Assembly: GCF_000315915.1 (NCBI RefSeq)
Contig: NC_020193.1
Coordinates: forward strand, 620,001 to 684,000
DNA length: 64,000 bases
Direction: 5' to 3'
Origin: Henningerozyma blattae CBS 6284
Lineage: Eukaryota; Ascomycota; Saccharomycetes; Saccharomycetales; Saccharomycetaceae
Part shown: positions 42,220 to 52,289 of the stretch, in pieces
How positions within the stretch are numbered: position 1 is the stretch's first letter
Layout of the letters: each line of letters starts with the position of its first letter
The notes under the pieces: model-generated
What the model saw: the letters and a program-made list of their open reading frames with translations, nothing else
Told to the model about the DNA's origin: nothing
Database searches by the model: none
Position numbers and translations under genes: made by a program

Positions 42220-43659
42220 ATGTCCGGTAGAATTTTAGATTTGTTCAAGCCTTTCAAGGCCTTTTTACCAGAAGTGATTGCTCCACAAAGAAAAGTTCCA
42301 TACAATCAAAAATTGATTTGGACTGCTGTTTCATTATTGATCTTTTTGGTTATGGGTCAAACACCCCTATACGGTATCGTATCTAGTGAAACCTCTGATC
42401 CTTTATACTGGTTACGTTCTATGCTAGCCTCCAATAGAGGTACGTTGATGGAATTAGGTGTTACACCAATCATTACTTCTTCAATGATTTTCCAATTCTT
42501 ACAGGGGACTCAATTGTTACAAGTTGATATGTCCAATAAGAAAGATGTAGAACTATTACAAATGGCTCAAAAAGTTTGTGCCATTGCTTTAACTTTTGGT
42601 CAAGCTGTTGTTGTTGTGTTAACTGGTAACTACGGTAATCCATCTTCTTTAGGTATTTCCATCTCTTTGATTTTAATCTTCCAATTGATTTTTGCCTCAT
42701 TTATTGTTTTATTATTAGATGAATTATTATCAAAGGGTTATGGGTTAGGTTCTGGTATCTCATTGTTTACCGCTACAAATATTGCCGAACAAATCTTTTG
42801 GAAGGCTTTTGCTCCAACTACTGTCAATATGGGTCGTGGTACCGAATTCGAAGGTGCTATAATTGCTTTGTTCCATCTATTAGCTGTAAGAAAGGACAAG
42901 AAAAGAGCTTTGGTTGAAGCTTTCTATAGACAAAATCTTCCAAATTGTTTCCAAGTTCTTTCCACAGTTGCAGTATTCTTGTTTGTCTTATATTTACAAG
43001 GTTTCCGTTATGAATTACCTGTTAGATCAACTAACGTTAGAGGTCAAATTGGTACTTATCCAATTAAATTATTTTACACTTCAAACACTCCAATAATGTT
43101 ACAATCTGCTTTATCTTCTAACATTTTCTTGATTTCTCAAATTATGTATCAAAAATTCCCATCGAATCCAATCATTAGAATGTTAGGTGTTTGGGGATTA
43201 AGACCAGGTTCCCAAGGTCCACAAGTTGCATTAAGTGGTTTAGCTTATTATTTACAACCACCTTCCTCAATTTCCGAAATTTTATTGGACCCAATTAAGG
43301 CTGTAGCTTACATTGCTTTCGTTTTGGGTACTTGTGCTTTATTCTCAAAGACCTGGACTGAAATTTCAGGTACTTCTGCTCGTGATGTCGCTAAACAATT
43401 TAAAGAGCAAGGTTTAGTCATCAACGGTAAGAGAGAAACTAGCGCTTACAGAGAATTGAAAAAGATTATCCCAACTGCTGCTGCCTTCGGTGGTGCTTCT
43501 ATTGGTGCATTAGCCGTTGGTTCAGACTTCTTGGGTACTTTAGGTTCTGGTTCATCAATTTTATTAGCTACTACAACTATTTATGGTTATTATGAAATGG
43601 CTGCTAAAGAAGGTGGATTTTCTAAAAACTTAGTCAGTGGTATGTCTGAATTGATGTAA
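42220..43659 (+). CDS. SEC61: Sec61, core of the ER protein translocon
   Basis: 479 residues from ATG 42220 (480 in S. cerevisiae). Ten membrane segments. The N-terminus [31 protein letters not shown], the plug region [39 protein letters not shown] and the cytosolic loop 8/9 area with [16 protein letters not shown] are almost textbook Sec61. It forms the channel with Sbh1 and Sss1 for co- and post-translational entry into the ER. Codon use is strongly biased to preferred yeast codons, fitting high expression. S. cerevisiae has SEC61 at YLR378C, so here the YLR track resumes after MCH1. Confidence 0.98.
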   Translation: MSGRILDLFKPFKAFLPEVIAPQRKVPYNQKLIWTAVSLLIFLVMGQTPLYGIVSSETSDPLYWLRSMLASNRGTLMELGVTPIITSSMIFQFLQGTQLLQVDMSNKKDVELLQMAQKVCAIALTFGQAVVVVLTGNYGNPSSLGISISLILIFQLIFASFIVLLLDELLSKGYGLGSGISLFTATNIAEQIFWKAFAPTTVNMGRGTEFEGAIIALFHLLAVRKDKKRALVEAFYRQNLPNCFQVLSTVAVFLFVLYLQGFRYELPVRSTNVRGQIGTYPIKLFYTSNTPIMLQSALSSNIFLISQIMYQKFPSNPIIRMLGVWGLRPGSQGPQVALSGLAYYLQPPSSISEILLDPIKAVAYIAFVLGTCALFSKTWTEISGTSARDVAKQFKEQGLVINGKRETSAYRELKKIIPTAAAFGGASIGALAVGSDFLGTLGSGSSILLATTTIYGYYEMAAKEGGFSKNLVSGMSELM

Positions 43660-45412
43660 AATTTATTTAAAAAAAAATTTGACATTTCTCATTCGAACCT
43701 ATCTGATTTTTTTTTCTCCTCTATAATCATTATTAAGGATTTAATTGTGAATATTAAAATGTTACAAATACAGAAAAATGGAAAATATTTTATTACTCTG
43801 AATTTAAAGAAATAAAATTAAGGACTAACTCTCATATTAACGATACCCTTTAATAATTTATCATTTGTAATTGTCTCGTTATCTGTCTTTTTATCTTTAG
43901 CATAAGCTATGTTTTGCTTCAGCTTGTACTATTTTTCCCTTTTCATTTTACTTTTTTCATTATTATTTCTGTAACTGTTTTACTTATATAACTCTTTCAT
44001 GCGTTACATAAATGTTTTGTTTTTATATCTATCTACTAAACTGTACATCTAAATATTTAATCATCATTTTTACATCCTATTTATTTTTTTGAAATATACA
44101 TTTTATGCAATGTTATTTTATCTTTTTGTTTTGTTTAAAAAATGAACAATTAAAAAAGAAATAACTAAAATATTTTTACAACAAATGTCAATAAAATATA
44201 AGTAAAGATAAATCCATGTGTCACGTAAAAATAAATTTTTAGGATTCAAATAATTGAATATATTACTGTTAAGCGTAAAATATTACGTACTAAGTGATAT
44301 TTTTATACAACCTGCATTTCTCTGAATATAAACTATTCTTTTTTATTTTTGTAATTTTATATTGCTAGAATTGTGGAATTATGTGTCATAGTTATAGTTT
44401 TGTGTTAATAGCTAATAAAGCATGAACTTAGTCGTAATTGTGGCTTTATACAACAACTAATAACAACTTAATATAATTAATAATTCAACATGCATTAAGC
44501 ATACGTGGCTTCATTACTAAAAATACCAGGTAATGATATTAAGAAGGTATTAGGATGTGATAGGTTTTATTTTAATATCAGACTACCCTTTCGTTGTTGG
44601 TGAATCTGCCCATTTTTTGAAGTATAAATTACCACGAAAATATCCCAAAAGTTTATAACTGTTCACTGTATATCCTGTATATATTATATATTTCCTTTCG
44701 AAAGAAGGAAGGAGATTTTTTTTATACTAATAATATAATAATTATTCAAACCGATTACTTAACTAAGATTTAAACTATGAGCAACAAAATTTTGAACAGT
44801 TTGACCGCTGGTCATATATACGTTATTTATAGGAGGACATTTATAAGAGCAAAGCAGACAATAAATTTTGACAAAATATAAAACATTCAGTGTTATATTT
44901 TTACAACTGGAGGCAACTTGTTTGGCTTATTTTGATACAGATACTTTTTTAAGTAAATTAAAGAATTTCTTTGAAAGTTTCATAAGCCATTTGATGCCAA
45001 TCCAATTGAATACTTCTACGTCACGTGACAGGAGAAAATTTTACAAATGTAACAGTTTTATGCTTTGCTATTCCCAGTAGTATATCTTTTTGGCTGCTAG
45101 TTTAATACCAACTGTTTATTAAACTGTACAATTATATACCCGAGCCTACGTAAGTTAAATATTATTATTATTACGTTCCGATTTGTTCACTATACACTTC
45201 CATCTTTTGTATTTCGTCCTTTTTGTTTTCTGGTTCTTACCTCTTCGTTCTACCTTAACCCTCTAGTTTATTCTTTTAGCCTTAGATTCTTAAATAGAAT
45301 TTATGTTCGTGATTCAGTTACTTGTTAATCTACATGTTCATTCCGTTATCACATGATCCTGATTTATACACGTGACTAAGGAATCTCACACTACGTGACA
45401 TCAAAAAAAGAA
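43660..45412. other. intergenic SEC61/tRNA-Lys
   Basis: 1.75 kb of mostly very AT-rich DNA without a supported gene. A frame at 44868-45080 starts at TTG and resembles nothing. Small palindromes occur at 44695-44710 (CTTTCGAAAG) and 44803-44813 (GACCGCTGGTC). PSA1 would be expected near here from the YDL track and is absent. Three CACGTG-like boxes cluster at 45019-45400. Confidence 0.55.
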
Positions 45413-45506
45413 CTCCTCATAGGGGGCTCGAACCCCTGACATTTCGGTATCCTTGCTTAAGAAATTTCTTAAAAGCCGAACGCTCTACCAACTGAGCTAA
45501 CAAGGA
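45413..45506 (-). tRNA. tRNA-Lys (TTT anticodon) with intron
   Basis: 94 bases on the minus strand. The acceptor TCCTTGT pairs with ATGAGGA. The D-arm is GCTC-AGTTGGTA-GAGC, the anticodon stem TTCGG/CCGAA, the loop CTTTTA plus A, so the anticodon is TTT. The T-arm is AGGGG-TTCGAGC-CCCCT. A 21-base intron (genome 45449-45469) sits after position 37. It closely resembles S. cerevisiae tK(UUU), which also has an intron. The A box (TAGCTCAGTTGG) and B box (GGTTCGAGCCC) are intact, so RNA polymerase III should use it. Confidence 0.97.
45449..45469 (-). other. tRNA-Lys intron
   Basis: 21 bases, AGAAATTTCTTAAGCAAGGAT on the minus strand less its final context, inserted one base 3' of the anticodon, the canonical place cut by the tRNA splicing endonuclease. 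Confidence 0.9.
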
Positions 45507-45846
45507 TGAGTTCTTCAAAAATTGATGACATATTACTACTATCAGTACACTATGTCAAGGGTTAGGACTTACAAGCCCTAACTAAATCAGAGACGTTCAC
45601 GTCAACATGTTGCGACGCGTAAACTCGCTTGTATATAAAGTGATGCCCATGAGGCGTCTATATAGAATTACACAGAATAAGATAAGTAAGTGATAGTTAT
45701 AAGAATAATCAGGGTTATAGTCATCTGTAAAATACCAGCCAGATCACTATATAATAAAATTTTCCTTTGGGAGTTACTTTAAAAGTATAAGCGTAATTTC
45801 GTTTCCTGCGAAATTATTTGTGGGAAGAGCAATATACTGTAGTTTC

Positions 45847-46118
45847 TACTGGGATTCAAGAGAGTTAGACATTGTTATTCAATGTTTAAGATGTAAAGTT
45901 GTGCTGGAATATGATTATATCATTTTCTATTAAGCGGTAAAAGATGTTTTATCACGTGACTTATTATTTAAAATGTGTTTTTCTGTTTATATCGAAAAAC
46001 ACTATTTAAGAAATATATTCATTTTAGTTACAGTATTTACTATATATGTCTAAATAAAGTAATCGTCTTTACATCTTAAACACTGTATAACAATGTCTAA
46101 CTCTCTTGAATCCCAGTA
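45847..46118. repeat. inverted-repeat element with 52-bp arms
   Basis: Arms 45847-45898 and 46067-46118 are reverse complements with two mismatches in 52. The 168-base centre contains TATCACGTGAC and a nested hairpin GTGTTTTTC/GAAAAACAC (about 45975-46002). No open frame lies inside. It could be a foldback or MITE-like element, two LTR pieces in opposite orientation, or the gene of a hairpin RNA. Confidence 0.75.
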
Positions 46119-46141
46119 TATATATATATATATATATATAC
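46117..46141. repeat. TA dinucleotide repeat
   Basis: About twelve TA units that begin exactly where the right arm of the inverted repeat ends. Confidence 0.9.
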
Positions 46142-46808
46142 TCACCTCCATTTTCCATGTTTCTGATGACAGTGATGGTGTCGTACAAGCCAGCTACCTA
46201 CCTCTCTACTACTGCACTACGGTTTTAAGTTTCGAAGACCAAAGTTACAGATATGCTAATTAAAAATAGATTCGATCTATTTATGACAATGCATAATATT
46301 ACATTTTTTACATAAAAATTGCTCTTTTCGCAAACTTCTTTTTCATTTTGTAATCTATAATAACCACGTCGAAGAACGGTTTAATGATCCTTCTTCTAAC
46401 ATAACACAAGGTATTTTTTTTGTAGGTATTATCCAATTTCTTGTTGTTACCAAACCATAATCGCTACTAACCTAGAAAACCCCTCATATTCAATATAAGG
46501 TGAGTTGACAGCTTCGAACCTACAGCATAGATAGTATACTTGTAGCCAGATATATTCCCCTTTGATTTTCAGATTCGTAGATATTACACATGACGATTGG
46601 GTATTTCAAACCTGTATATACTTCGAAGAATGTGATAATTATATACTTCTTAATATGTGAAATTATCAGTAGTTAGAGTACATGATATTTTCTTAACAAC
46701 AATAAGATCACTTTGATATTGCCATTCTGCTCAATGCTTTATATGTTTTGCGAAATCGCCTTAGGGAACGGAAAGTTTGTTGTTGACAAATCAACTATTT
46801 GCATATTG

Positions 46809-46830
46809 CCCCCCCCCCCAAAAAAAAAAA
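46809..46830. repeat. C11-A11 homopolymer junction
   Basis: Eleven C followed directly by eleven A. A run of C of this length is rare in an AT-rich yeast genome; it could also mark sequencing uncertainty. Confidence 0.85.
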
Positions 46831-47187
46831 TAGTATAAAACAAGTTGTTACAATAATATATGTTTTTTGTAACTCTCTGCTAAGTTGAAGACTACGTAGA
46901 TTCAGTTAAATCTTGAAAGTTAAAATAGTTCAGTTTTGTTTAATTTACTTTTTGCTGTTTTTATGTGAATCCCGTTGTAAATTTCACATGCTACATTTGA
47001 ATCGGTGTTTAGGTTTATCTCCCTTTAAACTTGAAAAAAGTATAGTTATTTTTAAAAATATCTGATATTTAAGAAACTATGTATGACATCAATATAAGAG
47101 AATGCTTTTTCTTTTTATAGATTTTATTTTTCGAAAGTATGCATTCAATTCTAAGAGTAATAACATCATATACACCCTCGTTACACA

Positions 47188-48312
47188 ATGTCAACTCTTC
47201 CAACTACAATGAACGCAATCAAAATTAGAGATGGTAAAGCTGCCTTTGAATCTGGTGTCGCTCTGCCTGTTCTTGAAGAAGGAAACTTTCTAATTAAAGT
47301 TATTTCTGTAGCTGTTAACCCAACAGATTGGAAACATGTGAGCTATAAGATTGCTCCAAATGGTGCCACCGTTGGGTGTGATTGTGTTGGTGAAATTGTA
47401 AAATTTGGTGAAGGCGTCGATACCTCAAGATTTTCTATTGGTGATATAGTTTATGGTTTTGTTCATGGAAGTTCAAGAAGACTACCAAATAATGGGGCAT
47501 TTGCTAATTATGCAGCAATGGATTCAAATGTTGCATTTAGAGCACCAGAAGGTATTAAATTGAGTGGCAAAGCCTCAATTCCAGAAGGTCCATGTAACAC
47601 TATTGAGAGCTTAGCATCCTTGCCAATTTCACTAGGTACTGCAGGTATGATCTTGACTGATAGTTTCAAAATTAAAATGGAATGGGAACCCACCAAAGTC
47701 CAAAAAGATACCCCAATTTTAATCTGGGGTGGTGCGACCGCAGTTGGTGAAATTTTAATTCAATTATGCAAGAAATTAAATGCTTTCTCTAGTATTATCG
47801 TTGTAGCTTCTAGAAAGCACGAAAAAAAATTAAAAGAATATGGTGCAGATGATTTATTCGATTATCATGATTCAGATGTTGTTGAACAAATTACTAAAAA
47901 ATATCCAAATCTAGAATACTTAGTCGATGGGGCATCTACAAGAGATACCATTCAACAAGTCTACAGTTGTGCTACAAAGACTGGCCAAGCAACTGTTTTA
48001 AATTTAATTGGTTTGAAAGATGATGCAATTAAGCCTGAAATCAGAAGATCTAATGTCAACTTAATCACTACATTATTGTATTGCGTGCTTGGTAAAGATG
48101 TTCAATTTCCAACTTTTACTTTACCAGCAAACCCAGCATATAGACAAGCTGCTATTAATTTTATTCATTGGATTGAACCAAAAGTTATTGCAGGTGAAAT
48201 ACGCCACATTCCTATCAAAGTTTATCCAAATGGCTTACAAGATATTCCACAAATGCTTAATGACTCAGAAACTGGGAAAGTTTCGGGTGAAAAATTAATT
48301 ACTGTTATTTAA
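47188..48312 (+). CDS. YNL134C-type medium-chain dehydrogenase/reductase
   Basis: 374 residues from ATG 47188. The GroES-like domain includes KVISVAVNPTDWKH and VGCDCVGEIVKFGEGVD. The Rossmann part has LIWGGATAVGEILIQLCKKLN, an NADP-type binding turn. There is no catalytic zinc ligand set, so it belongs to the zinc-free quinone-oxidoreductase-like group of YNL134C, YLR460C and YCR102C (376 residues for YNL134C), thought to reduce toxic aldehydes. Its place between the tRNA gene and MBP1 has no counterpart in S. cerevisiae that I know of, so it may have moved here. The 3' end is 285 bases from the convergent MBP1 end. Confidence 0.88.
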   Translation: MSTLPTTMNAIKIRDGKAAFESGVALPVLEEGNFLIKVISVAVNPTDWKHVSYKIAPNGATVGCDCVGEIVKFGEGVDTSRFSIGDIVYGFVHGSSRRLPNNGAFANYAAMDSNVAFRAPEGIKLSGKASIPEGPCNTIESLASLPISLGTAGMILTDSFKIKMEWEPTKVQKDTPILIWGGATAVGEILIQLCKKLNAFSSIIVVASRKHEKKLKEYGADDLFDYHDSDVVEQITKKYPNLEYLVDGASTRDTIQQVYSCATKTGQATVLNLIGLKDDAIKPEIRRSNVNLITTLLYCVLGKDVQFPTFTLPANPAYRQAAINFIHWIEPKVIAGEIRHIPIKVYPNGLQDIPQMLNDSETGKVSGEKLITVI

Positions 48313-48597
48313 ATATTAGACGCTTTTATATCTATGTATTTAAGAAAGTATTTTTATAATAAAAAGTTTGCATGAAATATTTAGTTTATATTTTAAATTT
48401 TCTGTAGGGCATATAATTTACTCCAAATAAAAAAATAATAGTTAAGTCAAAATTTTTGTTGCATTATTGTCATTAATTAATTATTTAATTGTTATAAGAG
48501 GACATATTTTGTAGTTCAACTTGTTCCAACATTATCTATACGTAAGTAATTTTATATACCAAAACTGAATGAAGAGTTTATCGATAAAAATCCTGTA

Positions 48598-51168
48598 CTA
48601 CGCCTCCCTCTCATTACGTAACGTCTCTAATATAATATCTAAACAACCATCTACCTCTTCAATGGCCATATCAGTACCTTGACTTATCATTTTTCTGTAT
48701 TTCTGGACTTTGACATGGTCTGTAGTATTATCAACAATTTTGTCAATAAGCTCTTTCTGTTTTTTCACTAACACGTCTAATTCCTGTTGTAACAAACTCT
48801 TCTCATCTTCATTAATTAATTTATCTTCGTCTCTAAAGTTGTCAATATGCTCATTTAAAATAATATTATTTATCTCTTCCTTCTGCCTCCCTTCTAATTT
48901 ATCTCTGTAGTCTTCCTTTAATTCTTTCACTTTATTATCTAAATCTTCAACTTTAGCTTCCTCAAGTTGAATAAAGTTATCAATATCATCCACATTAGAA
49001 ACGTTACATATATCACAAATTTTCGTTTGAATTGCTTGTACAGAAATATTGGACGACTTTAAATTCTTCTCTAAATCCTTAATTAACCTTTGTTTTTCTT
49101 TATATTCTCCATTATATTCTTCAGCAAGTTGTTTCAATGAAGTAACAATTAACGGTATACTTTTAGATAGTAGTGTTGCTGCATCAGATGGATATACCAA
49201 GAAGTCATTAGTGGACTGTAATGGGGTAGCACTGATACTATCATGAATTCTTTTGGAATCCAAATCTTGATCTGCAATTTTTTCTGGGAAATTCTCCACC
49301 ATGAAATTGGCAGCCGTTTGTCCCAATTTATTTTCAATCATATCTGAAGTACCGTATTTCATTAATGTATTATAAAATACTTCATCTCCATTATTTGCTG
49401 CTACATGGAGAACAGTATTACCATCTTTATCTTGTGCATCCAGAAACTGATCGATTCTATATTGAGGGAAAACATCCTTGATTTTAGATAAAACAACACT
49501 TAAATAGTAAACAGCAGAAGGAGTTGACGATTTTCTCCTTACAATATGAAATAAAATAGTTTGCAAATTTGAATCTGTGTCAAAAATTGTTTCATGTAAC
49601 AATTGAAATATCCTTGGAAATGCTCGTCTTGTATAACAATTATGAAACATAACACTTCTCATTAGGGGTGTCTGTCCCTGTGAATTTAAAGCACGAGTAT
49701 TTGTACCAACATTAAACAAGGCTTCTGCAATTGGTAATATACCCATTGCACAGGACCAATGAAAAGCAGTATGAAGTTCTGGATCAATCGGAGCATCGAT
49801 GTATGGTGCACTATTTACAGGAGGTAATAATAATTCTTCAGGAACAGATTTATTACTTCTAATTTCATTTGAGGTAAAATAATTCACCAATTTGGTTAAA
49901 TACTTATTAACTTGATCATCAATATCTGAAACATCTTGCTTTGTGTTAGCAGGAAATCGAGGTATCATTGAAGCTACAGGAGAAGTCCCTAAATTATTTT
50001 GGAATCTAGGTGTAGTTGGAGTGGCTTGTAAGAAATTACCTGGTGGAGGTGAAGTAGGTAACGAAGGTGATGAATGTGTTGATGAGACATTATCATATTG
50101 CGTGCCGTTAATCATTGAATTTTTATGAGATGGAGAAAAAGCAAATTTATTGGCATCATTTGCATTTAAAGGGGGTACTGATACAGAGCCATTGTTAATA
50201 TGCTGTTGCTGCACATGAACGTCATTGTCATTATCCAATACCCTATGAGCATTTTGCATGTCATTTTCATTAGTTGTAGAATATGTACTTTGCCCTCTAA
50301 TAGGGAATGGGTCATCGTAAGCATGTGAGTTAATTTGTTCCACGTCACTTGATAATCCATCATTAATATCTACCTCTTTAAATCTAGCATCTTGATGAAA
50401 ATAAGGCTTTTCATCCAATCCACTTAATTTAGGTCCACCTAATGTAGGAAGATGACTTGGTAGGTGGTTTGATATTGTTGATGTATTTTGAGAAGGACTC
50501 TTAGCGTAGGTGACATCACTCTGTGATCGTTTTAAAGATGCGGTCAATTTTCTTTTATTTCTTGTCCCGGATACAGAATTTGGTCCATTAGATGTAGATG
50601 CAGGAGGTCTACCTCTCTTTCTATGAACTGTCGGTACACTGTCTTTGTTATTATTACTACTACTATCAGTACTATTACTATTATTGTTAAAATTAGAAGG
50701 GTCATTTGAGCCTACAGGGGTAAGTTCTGAATTTGATCTTTGTGTGTTCCATAATGCAGACGTACTTGCATTTTTTGCAGCTTTTTTCTTGGCACTTTCA
50801 CTTCTAGAAGCATGGTGATGTTTTGGAGCAGGTGGTGGTGAAGCATCACCCGATATTTGAACAAAGTCTAATAATGGCTGTATTTCTTCAAAAACTCCAA
50901 ATTTCTTAGACAATCTTGTTGCAATATCTGTTGGTACCCAAGTACCTTGATATTTACCAAATCCACCCTGTACTTTTTCATGGATTTCATGAATAACCTC
51001 TTTTTCCAATATTCTTGTTCTTTTAGCTTTTGGGAATTTTGCAGCTTTTAAAATATGAGTAGCATTAACCCAACCATCAATTTTTCTTTTCATTATCGAA
51101 CCTGTTGGATGAATAAATTCGTATACTGGAACACCAGAATATTTTGCGGAGTATATTTGTTCTGACAT
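48598..51168 (-). CDS. MBP1: Mbp1, DNA-binding subunit of MBF
   Basis: 856 residues from ATG 51168 (833 in S. cerevisiae). The KilA-N/APSES DNA-binding domain is at residues 1-110 (QIYSAKYSGVPVYEFIHPTGSIMKRKIDGWVNATHILKAAKFPKAKRTRILEKEV and GFGKYQGTWVP). A Ser/Asn-rich linker with KRGRPP (about 185) follows, then ankyrin repeats from about 460 to 620 (TAFHWSCAMGILPIAEALF; GNTVLHVAANNGDE) and a coiled-coil C-terminal region that binds Swi6. Mbp1-Swi6 (MBF) binds ACGCGT boxes and drives G1/S genes. Its own upstream region carries one ACGCGT box. Neighbouring YDL057W-type gene on the same strand matches YDL056W-YDL057W. Confidence 0.97.
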   Translation of the reverse strand: MSEQIYSAKYSGVPVYEFIHPTGSIMKRKIDGWVNATHILKAAKFPKAKRTRILEKEVIHEIHEKVQGGFGKYQGTWVPTDIATRLSKKFGVFEEIQPLLDFVQISGDASPPPAPKHHHASRSESAKKKAAKNASTSALWNTQRSNSELTPVGSNDPSNFNNNSNSTDSSSNNNKDSVPTVHRKRGRPPASTSNGPNSVSGTRNKRKLTASLKRSQSDVTYAKSPSQNTSTISNHLPSHLPTLGGPKLSGLDEKPYFHQDARFKEVDINDGLSSDVEQINSHAYDDPFPIRGQSTYSTTNENDMQNAHRVLDNDNDVHVQQQHINNGSVSVPPLNANDANKFAFSPSHKNSMINGTQYDNVSSTHSSPSLPTSPPPGNFLQATPTTPRFQNNLGTSPVASMIPRFPANTKQDVSDIDDQVNKYLTKLVNYFTSNEIRSNKSVPEELLLPPVNSAPYIDAPIDPELHTAFHWSCAMGILPIAEALFNVGTNTRALNSQGQTPLMRSVMFHNCYTRRAFPRIFQLLHETIFDTDSNLQTILFHIVRRKSSTPSAVYYLSVVLSKIKDVFPQYRIDQFLDAQDKDGNTVLHVAANNGDEVFYNTLMKYGTSDMIENKLGQTAANFMVENFPEKIADQDLDSKRIHDSISATPLQSTNDFLVYPSDAATLLSKSIPLIVTSLKQLAEEYNGEYKEKQRLIKDLEKNLKSSNISVQAIQTKICDICNVSNVDDIDNFIQLEEAKVEDLDNKVKELKEDYRDKLEGRQKEEINNIILNEHIDNFRDEDKLINEDEKSLLQQELDVLVKKQKELIDKIVDNTTDHVKVQKYRKMISQGTDMAIEEVDGCLDIILETLRNEREA

Positions 51169-52289
51169 GTTGAATTGGATGCTATATTATTATAATTATA
51201 ATTGAATGGTGCGATAAATAAAATAAGTCTTAATTGGAGGAAATAAATAGTGTATAATACAAATCGTGTAATGAATAAAATATAGAAATAATGATTGAGT
51301 ATATTGCAATGAGAAATTTTAAATGAAAAATATGAAATGGAATGAAATAAAAATTAACTAATTAAAACAATAAAATGAAATAAAAATAAAAGAAGGAAAT
51401 AACAGATATTTTGAATATAATTTGATTAAAATGAAAGGGGAGAAGAATTTAAAATAGAACAGAAAAAAAGTAATAATATTACTTAGAAACAGAAAATAAC
51501 AAAAAAAACGAAAGTAAATTAGAAATATTTGTTTTGCAATAAAAAGAGCAATACGGAGAACTGAATAAAAATATGAAATAGAGAACTATTTGTACAATAT
51601 TTCTTTAATGTTAATGTAACGTAACAATATTACTATCACAATATAAAAAATAGCAGAATAAACAATATGTGTAATGGAAATTGATCTTTAATAACTAAAT
51701 AGTGACTTCAAGTTAAATTAGGATATAGTACGGGGGTATTGTTTATATAGCAATGATAGTTAGAATTCAATATATTGCTCCGAAAGTGTAAATCTTTGAG
51801 TTTTCCAATTTTAAACTCTTTTTTTATCTTTTTTCTTGTGTAGCCTTTAAGAGTATTATCTAAGAAAAAGAAACAGATCCATCTTCATCGAATAAATTAC
51901 CAAATAATAAATAAATATTGATGCAAAATCCAAATCGGTATTTTTCTCTTTTGTTTACAGTTTTTGAAAAAACAGATCTTGTATTTCAAGATTTCCCGCA
52001 CTAACGCGTCACAAAATTTTTCTCACACGCCAGCAATTAAATTTTGAGGTTGAAAAAAATAGAAGAGAAGTAATATAATATGATTAGGATGGAATACAGT
52101 AATATGGCTAAAGAAATATGAGTAGAATAGTGTAAATAATGTAATTGAATCTCAAATTAGAGATAGCTGCGAATTTATGTAATATTATTAAGAATATATA
52201 ATTAAATATAAAATGGGAAAGAAAGATCAAAAATGTACATGCAAACAAAAATATAAATAAAAAAAGTTGAATGGAATTAGTATTGTACA
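51169..52289. promoter_or_regulatory. MBP1 upstream region
   Basis: 1.1 kb between the MBP1 start and the end of the next gene on the same strand. It is A-rich near MBP1, with an ACGCGT box at 52004-52009 about 840 bases upstream. A minus-strand open frame at 52108-52293 is F/I-rich, starts on ATG but resembles nothing, and is taken as chance. Confidence 0.55.
52004..52009. promoter_or_regulatory. MCB box (ACGCGT) upstream of MBP1
   Basis: AACGCGTC contains the palindromic core bound by Mbp1. It is a single copy and distant, so autoregulation is only a suggestion. Confidence 0.35.

Larger units (their letters stand above)
45507..47187. other. intergenic tRNA-Lys/oxidoreductase
   Basis: 1.7 kb without a protein gene. 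It contains a 272-bp inverted-repeat element (45847-46118), followed by a TA dinucleotide run to about 46141, and a C11A11 junction at 46809-46830. Just upstream of the tRNA is CAACATGTTG at 45603-45612, a palindrome that resembles two abutting retrotransposon LTR ends, but no LTR body can be traced. Confidence 0.55.

Noticed and set aside
45520..45612. Solo LTR beside the tRNA gene ending in CAACA
   Set aside because: Only terminal-like bases CAACA and TGTTG are seen; no matching opposite end, target duplication or known LTR body could be found.
45951..46005. Possible point centromere: ATCACGTGAC (CDEI-like) followed by AT-rich DNA and TGTTTTTCTGTTTATATCGAA
   Set aside because: The CDEIII core with CCG is missing and the two parts are only about 16 bases apart instead of the usual 80 or more AT-rich bases. 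None of the neighbouring genes is near a centromere in S. cerevisiae as I recall.
46500..46530. tRNA-like B box GGTTCGAAGCT on the minus strand
   Set aside because: The last bases do not fit the B box, and no A box or cloverleaf could be made.
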